14,615 bases of DNA from Thermoplasmatota archaeon (GTDB taxonomy: Archaea; Thermoplasmatota; Thermoplasmata; UBA10834): contig JAUPMC010000187.1 in the NCBI GenBank assembly GCA_030836605.1, forward strand, positions 1 to 14,615, given 5' to 3'. Numbering within the stretch: the first letter of the stretch is position 1; every line of letters starts with the position of its first letter. This document shows, in pieces, positions 8,188 to 14,615 of the stretch. Made by a program: the position numbers and the translations under genes. A model generated the notes under the pieces. The model was given only the letters and a program-made list of their open reading frames with translations. It made no database searches and had not been told where the DNA came from.

Positions 8188-10290
8188 ATGGGCGCTGAGA
8201 AGTGGGACACAGAGAGACTCGCATCCGCACTGCTCGACGGCATCTTCGTGTGCGACAAGTCCGGGGACATCTCTTACTCCAACCCCGCCTTCGCCAGGAT
8301 GCTCGGCTACAAGCACGAGTCGATGGGCGCCAGGAACGTCCTCAGGGACGTGGTCGAGCGGGACCTCGAGTGGAGGGCACTCGTCTCGCTCCTGGAACAG
8401 GGTAGCCCGATACACGACTACGAGATCAAGTTCAAGCGCAGCGACGGGAAGGTGCTCATAGTCTCCCTCACGGCCAACGCCGTCAGGGACGACGAGGGGT
8501 ACAACGCGGGCATCGCGGCCGTCGCCAGGGACATCAGCACCAGGAAGGGTGTCGAGAACGAGATGCGGGAGAAGGCGTTCAGGATCGACATCATGAACAA
8601 GATCGCCAAGATCGCGGGGACGCACAAGGACATCCGAAGCGTCCTCCTCCGGGTCTCCGAGGAGCTCATGAAGCTACTCGACTTCGACTCGATGTGCGTC
8701 GGGGTCGCGGAGGACAAGGGCCGGCATGTCGAGGTGTTCGCCCCCGACTCGAAACACGCCGACCTGGCCGTCTCGCTCGGCAAGGTCCCTTACGAGGGCA
8801 GTATCGTCGAGAAGCTCAGGTTCGGAGGCAAGGCGATCATAGTCGAGAAGGAGGCCGGGAGGAAGCTGTTCACGGAGTTCGGCGTCCTGGAGATGGGGCG
8901 GGTCAGCTCCCTGATGGCCGTCCCGCTCACGTCGAGGGGCAGGGTGCTCGGCTCGATGAACCTCCTGCACTCGAAGCAGGCCGAGTACGACTGGGGGAGC
9001 GCCGAGGCCCTCCAGATGGTCGCGGACCTGTTGGGCAGCATGATCGACAACATGGTCCTGTTCGCATCGCTCGAGACCAAGGTCGGGCTCCAGGAGGCGC
9101 TCGTCAGGTCCAGCGTCGAGCTCCAGAAGGCCATAGAGACGGAGCACATATACGCGGCGATAGCGTCGCACATCATGGAGGTCGTGAGGTACAAGGACCT
9201 CTCGTTCTATGTCATCGACTGGCAGAAGAAGATCGTGCAGCCGGTGTACGCAGTCGGCGGGTACCCGGACGAGATAATGGCTGGCGCGGGCGGCCTGGAC
9301 GAGGGCATCGTCGGGCTCGTCGCCAGGACGGGGAAGGCCGAGTTCGTGGACGATGTCGACGCCGACCCCAGGTCGGCCGATATCCCCGGCGTCCCGCTCG
9401 AGCACAACTCCATGCTCGCGATACCCCTCACGGGCTCCGGCGGGGTCGTGATCGGCGTGCTCGAACTGTACAGGGAGAGGGGCCAGGTGTTCACCCAGAA
9501 CGACCTCGAGGCCGGGCTCCTGTTCGCCCAGCAGGCCTCCGTCGCCCTCGAGAACGCCCAGCTCATCTCGAAGCTCCACGACGCCAAGAAGGAGATCGAG
9601 ATGCTCAACGACCTCATGTTCCACGACATCAACAACTACAACTTCGCCACGCTGAACTACGTGGAGATGGTGTACAAGGAGAAGGACCTCCCGCACTCGG
9701 CCAAGGCGCCCCTCGAGAAGTCCCTCCACCTCATCCGGGAGAACGCGAAGCTGATAGAGAACGTCAAGAAGCTCACCAAGATCGGCGTCATGGACCCGGA
9801 CGACTTCGTCCTCGTGAACCTGAGCGACGTCCTGAGGAAGGTCGTCTCGGGGATAACCACGTCGTCCACGAAGAAGTTGGGCGTGAAGCTCGACGTGCCA
9901 GAGGAGGCGTTCATCAAGGCCAACCCGCTGGTGGACGAGCTCTTCGTGAACCTCCTGACCAACGCGGTCAAGTACGACCCCCATGAGGAGGTCGAGGTCG
10001 ACGTGGAGGTCAAGAAGGTGCTCGAGGGGGACAGCCCCGCGTGGAAGGTCTGCATATCCGACAACGGCTACGGCGTCCCCGACGAGAAGAAGACGCTCCT
10101 GTTCCAGAAGTACGTGCGCCTCAAGCCGGACGCGAGCGTGTCCGGCAGCGGCCTGGGGCTCTCGATCTGCAGGGCCCTCACCGACAAGTTCTCAGGCAGG
10201 ATCTGGGTCGAGGACCGGGTGCATGGCAAGAGCGAGCTCGGGGCGAGGTTCTGCGTCTTGTTCCCGGCCGAGAGGCACCCGAACCAGTGA
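8188..10290 (+). CDS. Soluble PAS-GAF-GAF sensor histidine kinase
   Basis: 700 aa, no membrane segment, so a cytoplasmic sensor. Residues about 8-120 are a PAS domain (LLDGIFVCDKSGDISYSNPAFARMLGY, ending in AAVARDISTRK). About 150-290 is a first GAF domain (MAVPLTSRGRVLGSMNLLHS); about 318-465 a second (MLAIPLTGSGGVVIGVLELY). A coiled linker leads to the H-box LMFHDINNYNFATLNYVEM with phospho-acceptor H479. The HATPase domain has N-box LLTNAVKYD (N592), G1 DNGYGVPD (D625) and G2 GSGLGLSI (from G653). All ATP-binding boxes are present. HDINNYN is typical of an archaeal kinase subfamily. No response regulator is in the window, so its target is unknown. Start ATG 8188 has an SD and a promoter at fitting distance; the upstream open frame is unrelated. 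The ligand sensed cannot be told. Confidence 0.93.
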   Translation: MGAEKWDTERLASALLDGIFVCDKSGDISYSNPAFARMLGYKHESMGARNVLRDVVERDLEWRALVSLLEQGSPIHDYEIKFKRSDGKVLIVSLTANAVRDDEGYNAGIAAVARDISTRKGVENEMREKAFRIDIMNKIAKIAGTHKDIRSVLLRVSEELMKLLDFDSMCVGVAEDKGRHVEVFAPDSKHADLAVSLGKVPYEGSIVEKLRFGGKAIIVEKEAGRKLFTEFGVLEMGRVSSLMAVPLTSRGRVLGSMNLLHSKQAEYDWGSAEALQMVADLLGSMIDNMVLFASLETKVGLQEALVRSSVELQKAIETEHIYAAIASHIMEVVRYKDLSFYVIDWQKKIVQPVYAVGGYPDEIMAGAGGLDEGIVGLVARTGKAEFVDDVDADPRSADIPGVPLEHNSMLAIPLTGSGGVVIGVLELYRERGQVFTQNDLEAGLLFAQQASVALENAQLISKLHDAKKEIEMLNDLMFHDINNYNFATLNYVEMVYKEKDLPHSAKAPLEKSLHLIRENAKLIENVKKLTKIGVMDPDDFVLVNLSDVLRKVVSGITTSSTKKLGVKLDVPEEAFIKANPLVDELFVNLLTNAVKYDPHEEVEVDVEVKKVLEGDSPAWKVCISDNGYGVPDEKKTLLFQKYVRLKPDASVSGSGLGLSICRALTDKFSGRIWVEDRVHGKSELGARFCVLFPAERHPNQ

Positions 10291-10335
10291 GCCCGGGCCG
10301 CGTCCCCGGTCGATGGCCGCCGCTCCTGGGCGAGT

Positions 10336-10351
10336 ATGAAAATAAGAATGG
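10336..10351 (-). terminator. T-rich terminator candidate after the surface-protein gene
   Basis: On the minus strand, about 35-50 nt past the stop, lies a T-rich CCATTCTTATTTTCAT in an otherwise GC-rich gap. Archaeal termination needs mainly U-rich RNA, so this is the likely end of the surface-protein transcript. The convergent kinase transcript has no comparable T tract in this 96-bp gap. Confidence 0.4.
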
Positions 10352-10386
10352 TTTAAGAGGTTTGGACTGGCAGCCTCACGCCGCCC

Positions 10387-12732
10387 CTACCGCTTGTTCC
10401 CCGCGCGCCTCACGCACTGCCCGAGGGCCAGCAACACCATGAACGCCGCCATGGCCACCGCCGTCAGCGCCGCGATCTCCGAGGACGCGGATGCTCCGGC
10501 CGCTACCTCTGGCACCGTCGCGGATGACGAGACCGACGCGAGCGAGTCTTCGGCCAAGGCTGACGGGACAGCCGCCGCCGCGGTCAGGCTTTCGTCCGCG
10601 GCCAACAGCTTACCCGAGTCGAGCCTGAACTCGATGGTCGGCATGCCATACGGCAACAGTCCCAGTCGGTCCCATTCGGAGGCGAGGTTCACCGCCCGGG
10701 TCTGGTCCCGAGACCATGTGAACATGTCTATCGGGCCCTCGTAGGTTATCAACCGGTTGGTCGCGTCGATGGTTATCTGGCCAGGGAAGTCCACTCCCAT
10801 CGGCTCCGCGTAGTCGACTGTCATCGGGGCGTACACCAGCGAGTATGAGCCTGCAGCGATGTGGTGCACGAACATCTGGTCGCCCGCCGGCCACGTGAAC
10901 GAGAGCGTCTCATCATCGGACAGGTTGAAGACGCCAGGCACGTAGTCGTAGATCATCTCGGTGTCGTAGAGAACGCTTCCCGGGGCGAGGTTGATGTATG
11001 TCTTGTCGGCGTACACATCGTACTCGGATATCCAGTCAGCGTCGTACGTCTCGACATAGTCGCCCGACAACGCCTCCCATTCCCAGCACTCGACGCCGTC
11101 ATCGGTCGTCTGGTACGCGTAGGCCGCGTACTCTACCGCCGTGGATATGGTGAGGTTGGTGGTCTCCGGACCTATCTCCGCGTTCAAGTTGAAGTCCTCG
11201 GTGTACCACTCGTTGTCGTCCATGAACGAGGCGCAGAGCCATCTCGCCATCAGGGCCTCCCAGCCCCACGAGACGAGGCGGTGCGTCAGCACGATGTTGT
11301 CGCCGACCTTCTCCGCGTCTATCTCGATCACCATGATCTGCAGCGGCCACTCGTACATCGAATATATGTCGTACACGATGTTGCCCTGGTCGTCCAGCCA
11401 CGCGTTCCAGTCGTAGATGACTGTGTCCTGGGCGCCCGTCCACCATGTGTCGAATGTGTCCCACTGGTCGGATGGCATCCCGATGACCGACATCGCGGCA
11501 TCGTAGTCGAGCGTCGTCGTCCCGTTCATTATGGATATCCAGCCGTCGTACCAGTTCTTGACGTTGTTCCATTCCTGGGCATCGTCATAGGATATGTACG
11601 AGTGGTACCAGTCGAGCACGGCGGTCCCGCCCGAGGTCGTGCCGAGCTGCGGCAGGAACACGGGGTTGCTGTTCATGTTAATCTCGTCCATGTACACGCC
11701 AGTCACGTCCATCCTCATCATCGTGTACATCCAGATGTTGTCGAGATCAGCGCCGGTCCAGTTGTAGATGTACGGCGCCGCGTCGTAGCTCCAGGGCACC
11801 TCGTCATCTCTCCACTCGAACCAGTCACCGAACGGCACCTCGAACATATCATACCAGTAGTAGTCGACCGTGCGCTCAGTGAGCGCCACGTCCGTTACAG
11901 TTATAGTGCTCGTCCCCGAGACATCTATGTCCCCTGACGTGGCGGTGACGTTCAGCAGCACGGACCCAGAGGTCATGGACGTCGGTGTGAACTCGACGAT
12001 GTATCCCGTGGTCGCGTTCAACGAGTAATCGGACGTATCAATGCCCCATACAGTCCACGCGAACGTGACATCCGCAGACATCTGGTCGCCGACTGAGTCA
12101 TAGGCCTTCGCCTCGAAGACGCCCACATCATCGATCAAGATCGTGTCCGTCACGGGTGTGACCGCGACGCTCACGAGGTACGGTGGGTTCACCGTCACGC
12201 TGACGCTCACGACGTCGTAGACGTCCTCGTCGGTGTACGTGACGTTGCAGAACACGGTACCGGACATCGCCACATCGGCCGCGGTCAGGTTGACGAACCT
12301 GCCGGAAGTGGAGTCAAGGGCGCCGAGAGTGATCGGGTCCCTTCCCCACTTGTAGGTGACGTTGTCCTCACCGTCGTACGATGTCGACGCGCTGGTGTTG
12401 ACGTTCAGCAGGACCGAGGAGACGCTGAGCATCAAGACCTCGCCGGCCTCAACGGTCTCTGGCCCCGCCGGAGTGGCGGTCGCTGTGACTTCCATCACTG
12501 GAGGCACTACGTCGTCATCATCATCATCGTCATCATCGTCGTCGTCATCACCGTCGTCCGGTGTGTCAGTCCCGCCCCAGTCGACGGCCAAGAAGACCAC
12601 GCTGACCAGGATCAACGCGATGATAATCGCGGCGACCATGACCAAAAGGTTCTTCGACTTCTTGGGCTTCGACGAAGGCTCAGGTGTCGTATCTCCGCTA
12701 GCAGGCCCACTATTTGGTGTGCTCTCAGACAT
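10387..12732 (-). CDS. Membrane-anchored surface protein with poly-Asp spacer and Ig-like domains
   Basis: 781 aa. A short polar cytoplasmic N-terminus (1-28, ending KPKKSKN) precedes a membrane segment LLVMVAAIIIALILVSVVFLAV (29-50), a spacer with 13 consecutive aspartates (62-74), and two Ig/BIG-like beta domains (about 79-182 and 185-281). Then comes a large region (about 289-690) rich in Trp, Tyr, Asp and Asn that I do not recognise, and an Ala/Ser-rich stretch. A second membrane segment, IAALTAVAMAAFMVLLALG (about 752-770), ends in RRAGNKR. Many N-x-S/T sequons (NVT, NLT, NAT, NWT, NGT) suggest N-glycosylation. With two anchors the body should lie outside, tethered at both ends: an S-layer-like, adhesive or binding protein. 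Its base composition is visibly less GC-rich than its neighbours. ATG 12732 is set by the TATA box about 60 nt upstream. Localisation confident, function unknown. Confidence 0.85.
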   Translation of the reverse strand: MSESTPNSGPASGDTTPEPSSKPKKSKNLLVMVAAIIIALILVSVVFLAVDWGGTDTPDDGDDDDDDDDDDDDDVVPPVMEVTATATPAGPETVEAGEVLMLSVSSVLLNVNTSASTSYDGEDNVTYKWGRDPITLGALDSTSGRFVNLTAADVAMSGTVFCNVTYTDEDVYDVVSVSVTVNPPYLVSVAVTPVTDTILIDDVGVFEAKAYDSVGDQMSADVTFAWTVWGIDTSDYSLNATTGYIVEFTPTSMTSGSVLLNVTATSGDIDVSGTSTITVTDVALTERTVDYYWYDMFEVPFGDWFEWRDDEVPWSYDAAPYIYNWTGADLDNIWMYTMMRMDVTGVYMDEINMNSNPVFLPQLGTTSGGTAVLDWYHSYISYDDAQEWNNVKNWYDGWISIMNGTTTLDYDAAMSVIGMPSDQWDTFDTWWTGAQDTVIYDWNAWLDDQGNIVYDIYSMYEWPLQIMVIEIDAEKVGDNIVLTHRLVSWGWEALMARWLCASFMDDNEWYTEDFNLNAEIGPETTNLTISTAVEYAAYAYQTTDDGVECWEWEALSGDYVETYDADWISEYDVYADKTYINLAPGSVLYDTEMIYDYVPGVFNLSDDETLSFTWPAGDQMFVHHIAAGSYSLVYAPMTVDYAEPMGVDFPGQITIDATNRLITYEGPIDMFTWSRDQTRAVNLASEWDRLGLLPYGMPTIEFRLDSGKLLAADESLTAAAAVPSALAEDSLASVSSSATVPEVAAGASASSEIAALTAVAMAAFMVLLALGQCVRRAGNKR
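12511..12558 (-). repeat. GAY trinucleotide repeat encoding poly-Asp
   Basis: Sixteen codons of GAC/GAT broken by one GGT give DDG followed by 13 Asp (residues 59-74). Mixed GAC and GAT codons mean it is an imperfect microsatellite, whose length could vary in steps of one residue without shifting the frame. Confidence 0.9.
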
Positions 12733-12819
12733 CTGTGCTTAACCCCCACAGTAGTTCGATCCTAAGCGGCTCTCGTACCGCTTCCCGGCTATAAATAATC
12801 TCTTCATGCCATGCATGAA
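12733..12819 (-). promoter_or_regulatory. Promoter and adjacent palindrome of the surface-protein gene
   Basis: On the minus strand the TATA box ATTATTTATA (12790-12799) lies about 60 nt before the ATG, predicting a leader of roughly 35 nt with a GGGGG tract. Three bases upstream of the TATA box is an inverted repeat TTCATGC-CAT-GCATGAA (12803-12819) with perfect 7-bp arms, placed where an archaeal regulator could help or block TFB/TBP. Confidence 0.55.
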
Positions 12820-12855
12820 ATCTGAGCATTGAACGCACGTCTGGACGTTACTCTA

Positions 12856-12943
12856 TGAGACTCGCGAATCTTGGTTGTCGTCTCAAGACCTCGCCGCGAG
12901 AGCGGCAAGGTGGGCGGTCGAGGACCACTGTTGACCAGAGGTC
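12856..12943 (+). ncRNA. Candidate structured RNA
   Basis: On the plus strand, TGAGAC (12856-12861) pairs with GTCTCA (12880-12885). Then 12888-12911 forms ACCT/AGGT, one C-A mismatch, and GCCGC/GCGGC closed by a GAGA (GNRA) tetraloop. Then GGTC-GAG-GACC (12916-12926) and GACC-AGA-GGTC (12933-12943) can form two small hairpins or re-pair across each other. The GNRA loop exists only in the plus-strand RNA. The TATAAATAAT box at 12790-12799 also reads as a TATA box on the plus strand and would start an RNA near 12820. No known family recognised. Confidence 0.3.
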
Positions 12944-13054
12944 GGTCGAAAGAGCATCCTGCCGGACCATTGTACGAATTGTACACTAATACATAGGCCG
13001 TTTATTCAACATCATATCATAGGAGAGGGGCGCGCTCGAATCCCTTTGCATTTT

Positions 13055-13207
13055 CGACATGACATGTCGGAATATTCTTATAGAGAGCCATTCATTCAAT
13101 GTCCTGTCCCAGAGGTATGTGCATCCACATGCGGAAGTGATGGGACCGCGACATTATGGGGATGTCGCATAGCGCGATAACCAGTGAGACACAAGGGGGA
13201 AAGATGG
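13055..13207 (+). promoter_or_regulatory. Operators, promoter and leader of the solute-binding-protein gene
   Basis: CGACAT-GAC-ATGTCG (13055-13069) ends 5 bp before the TATA-like TTCTTATA (13075-13082). The leader, predicted to start near 13105, contains ATGTG-CATC-CACAT (13117-13130), and GCGACAT/ATGTCGC arms (13148-13154, 13162-13168) that repeat the CGACAT half-site. An SD-like AAGGGGG (13193-13199) precedes both an ATG at 13204 and the proposed TTG start at 13208. Repressor or activator binding at the paired sites is plausible. Confidence 0.5.
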
Positions 13208-14615
13208 TTGAGCAGACTGAGTGATAAGCTACCTTCGCTGTGTGCTACGTTGTTGATGGCCGTCATAGTGTCCTTGCCTGTTTACAGCCTCACGGCGGCT
13301 GTGGGGCATGCGGACGCTGCGCGAGAGGAGACGATTCTCAGAGTCGGGTTCATGCAACAGGTGGACGACCTGAACCCGAACGTCGGCCTGAGCGACGCGG
13401 CATACGTCTTCTACGGCCTGGTGTACGACACCACGCACACCGTGGAGAACGACTTCGACCTGATCGGCAACCTCGCGACTAGCTGGTGGATCGTCCCCGA
13501 GAGCGACCCGGAACTGCAGGCCTCGGGAGAACCCTACGGCTCCGTCTGGGAGTACAACATCTCGACGGACACCCGCTGGCATGACGGCGAGTGGCTGACG
13601 GTGGACGACGTCGTCTGGACGATAAACCTGAACGCTGACAACTACGACTACATGTGGGCATACCAGCCGTACGCCTACTTCATGAACTACGCGGAGGCCG
13701 TCGACGAGGACACGGTCAGAGTGCACTACTACGACAGGGCCACCGGCGAACCGATGACCGCGTCCTACGCGTACCTGTTGTGCATACCCATCCTCCCGAA
13801 GCACCTCCTGGGAGACTGGACGGCGAACGAGATCGGATTCACCTGGACGGGTGTCTTCACCGAGGAGGAGTCACCGGGCCTCCCGATCGTGGGCACGGGC
13901 CCGTTCATGGCGACCGAGTACATATGGGATGAGTACACGGAAGGAGACCACATCACGCTCGTCAGGAACCCGAACTACCACTGGATGGCGGAGCGGGGCC
14001 TGAACGTAAGCTTCGACAAGATAGTAATGTACTTCTACGACGACGCGAGCGGCATGGCCACGGCGCTCAGGAACGGTCAGCTGGACCTGGCCCAGTTCCC
14101 GCCCTCCACTTACAAGGAGATAAAGGCCGACGTGATAAGCGGCGAGCTCCTCAACGTGGACTACTACGATGGCATCAAGTGCACGCAGTACTGGACCGAG
14201 ATCGGGATCAACGCTAACGTCGCCGGACCGGGCCGGACTAGGCTCGACCCGGCCGTGAGACAGGCCATGGCGATGGCGACGGACAAGGAATACATCAAGA
14301 ACACGTACTACCAGGGCTTCGCCGATATCGGGACGACGCTGATATCCCCAGTGAACACGGAATGGCACTATGAGCCCACGGCGGACGAGATCTTCGACCT
14401 GGACTTCGCAGCCGGGCGTGAACTCCTTGACGAGGCGGGATACCTGTTCCCGGTAGAAGGGGAGTTCAGGGTGGTCACGGAGGGCTCGCTCGCAGACGTG
14501 AACAACTGGGCCAACGTGGGTGACGAGCTGACCTACGACATGCTCATACGCAGGGAGTACCCGGAGGAGCTGCTGATCGCCAACTACCTCTCCCAGGTCT
14601 GGAAGGCCGAGCTTG
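13208..14615 (+). CDS. Family 5 extracellular solute-binding protein of an ABC transporter (oligopeptide/dipeptide type), partial
   Basis: 469 residues are visible before the right edge. The N-terminus is a signal peptide: short n-region SRLSDK, hydrophobic core LCATLLMAVIVSLPVYSLTAA, probable cleavage near AHADA-like GHADA (33-37). The mature part begins ETILRVGFMQQVDDLNPNVGLSDAAYVFYGLVYDTT, the classical opening of SBP_bac_5 proteins. It continues with YNISTDTRWHDGEWLTVDDVVWTINL, GTGPFMATEY, HITLVRNPNYHW, MATALRNGQLDLAQFPPSTY, AVRQAMAMATDKEYIKNTYYQGFADIGTTLISP and FDLDFAAGRELLDEAGY, all canonical. It would capture peptides or similar solutes outside the cell for an ABC importer, whose permease and ATPase genes probably lie to the right. 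The start is probably TTG 13208, which follows AAGGGGG by 8 nt; an upstream GTG at 13184 lacks an SD. A 6-codon frame from ATG 13204 overlaps it out of frame. Confidence 0.9.
   Translation, partial: MSRLSDKLPSLCATLLMAVIVSLPVYSLTAAVGHADAAREETILRVGFMQQVDDLNPNVGLSDAAYVFYGLVYDTTHTVENDFDLIGNLATSWWIVPESDPELQASGEPYGSVWEYNISTDTRWHDGEWLTVDDVVWTINLNADNYDYMWAYQPYAYFMNYAEAVDEDTVRVHYYDRATGEPMTASYAYLLCIPILPKHLLGDWTANEIGFTWTGVFTEEESPGLPIVGTGPFMATEYIWDEYTEGDHITLVRNPNYHWMAERGLNVSFDKIVMYFYDDASGMATALRNGQLDLAQFPPSTYKEIKADVISGELLNVDYYDGIKCTQYWTEIGINANVAGPGRTRLDPAVRQAMAMATDKEYIKNTYYQGFADIGTTLISPVNTEWHYEPTADEIFDLDFAAGRELLDEAGYLFPVEGEFRVVTEGSLADVNNWANVGDELTYDMLIRREYPEELLIANYLSQVWKAEL

Larger units (their letters stand above)
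12733..13207. other. 475-bp intergenic region rich in inverted repeats
   Basis: No credible protein gene. From left to right it holds the surface-gene promoter (12733-12819), a run of hairpins that may be an RNA (12856-12943), an operator-like TGTAC-N5-GTACA (12971-12985), and then the promoter and leader of the solute-binding-protein gene. It is clearly more AT-rich than the coding regions. Confidence 0.6.

Noticed and set aside
8674..9984. Long antisense open frame (over 400 codons) opposite the histidine kinase
   Set aside because: It is a shadow of a GC-rich gene with strong third-position bias; no domain, promoter or RBS was seen, while the kinase frame carries every expected motif.
10291..10298. 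GCCCGGGC palindrome right after the kinase stop
   Set aside because: Too short and GC-typical here; no T tract follows, so it was not called a terminator.
10861..11937. Long plus-strand frame opposite the surface-protein gene
   Set aside because: Translation is Val/Arg/His-rich with no domain; the opposite strand encodes a coherent exported protein with two membrane segments.
12804..12986. 60-codon minus-strand frame in the 475-bp gap
   Set aside because: No homology-like features, no RBS, and it overlaps the palindrome and hairpins.

Overview
The window looks like a piece of a GC-rich archaeal chromosome, most likely from Thermoplasmatota (Thermoplasmata-like). This is inferred from AT-rich TATA boxes at the usual archaeal distance upstream of starts, a DUF835 protein, a soluble PAS-GAF-GAF kinase with the H-box HDINNYN, heavy AGG/CTC/GTC codon use, and a TM-anchored secreted protein with many N-glycosylation sequons. 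No rRNA, tRNA, CRISPR array, insertion sequence or integrase was seen. Nine genes are supported on both strands, plus several structured intergenic segments.

Positions 1-3073 (minus strand) hold a two-gene DNA-repair operon: a PolX-type polymerase with a PHP domain, followed 2 bp later by a bacterial-type NAD+-dependent DNA ligase that runs off the left edge. Divergent from it, 3193-4149 (plus) encodes an S66 (LD-carboxypeptidase/MccF-like) serine peptidase. Next come a winged-helix plus nucleotidyltransferase-fold regulator (4249-4842, plus) behind an operator-like AT-rich promoter, and, converging on it, a class A beta-lactamase/transpeptidase-fold protein without a signal peptide (4861-5904, minus). 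The beta-lactamase-like gene has a predicted structured 5' leader.

A 377-bp gap with a G-quadruplex motif leads to a HAD phosphatase (6282-7007, plus). The section 7061-10290 looks like a signalling neighbourhood: a DUF835 protein (minus), an 88-aa protein with a duplicated CxxCP motif (minus), and a divergent 700-aa PAS-GAF-GAF histidine kinase whose leader can form consecutive strong stem-loops. Then comes a 781-aa surface protein with two membrane anchors, a 13-residue poly-Asp spacer and two Ig-like domains (10387-12732, minus). A 475-bp gap rich in inverted repeats separates it from a secreted family 5 (oligopeptide/dipeptide) solute-binding protein that runs off the right edge (13208-14615, plus).

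The most unusual features are: (i) the coupled PolX-LigA operon in an apparent archaeon; (ii) two bacterial-wall-type enzyme folds (S66 and class A beta-lactamase) within 3 kb of a probably murein-free cell; (iii) predicted 5' leaders with strong tetraloop stem-loops before the beta-lactamase-like and kinase genes, and weaker ones before the solute-binding-protein gene; and (iv) the 12733-13207 gap, with a GNRA-tetraloop hairpin, a possible ncRNA, and two inverted repeats sharing the half-site CGACAT around the transporter-gene promoter. Functions are read from recognised motifs. Promoters, operators and RNA structures are by-eye inferences without folding software or homologue alignment.
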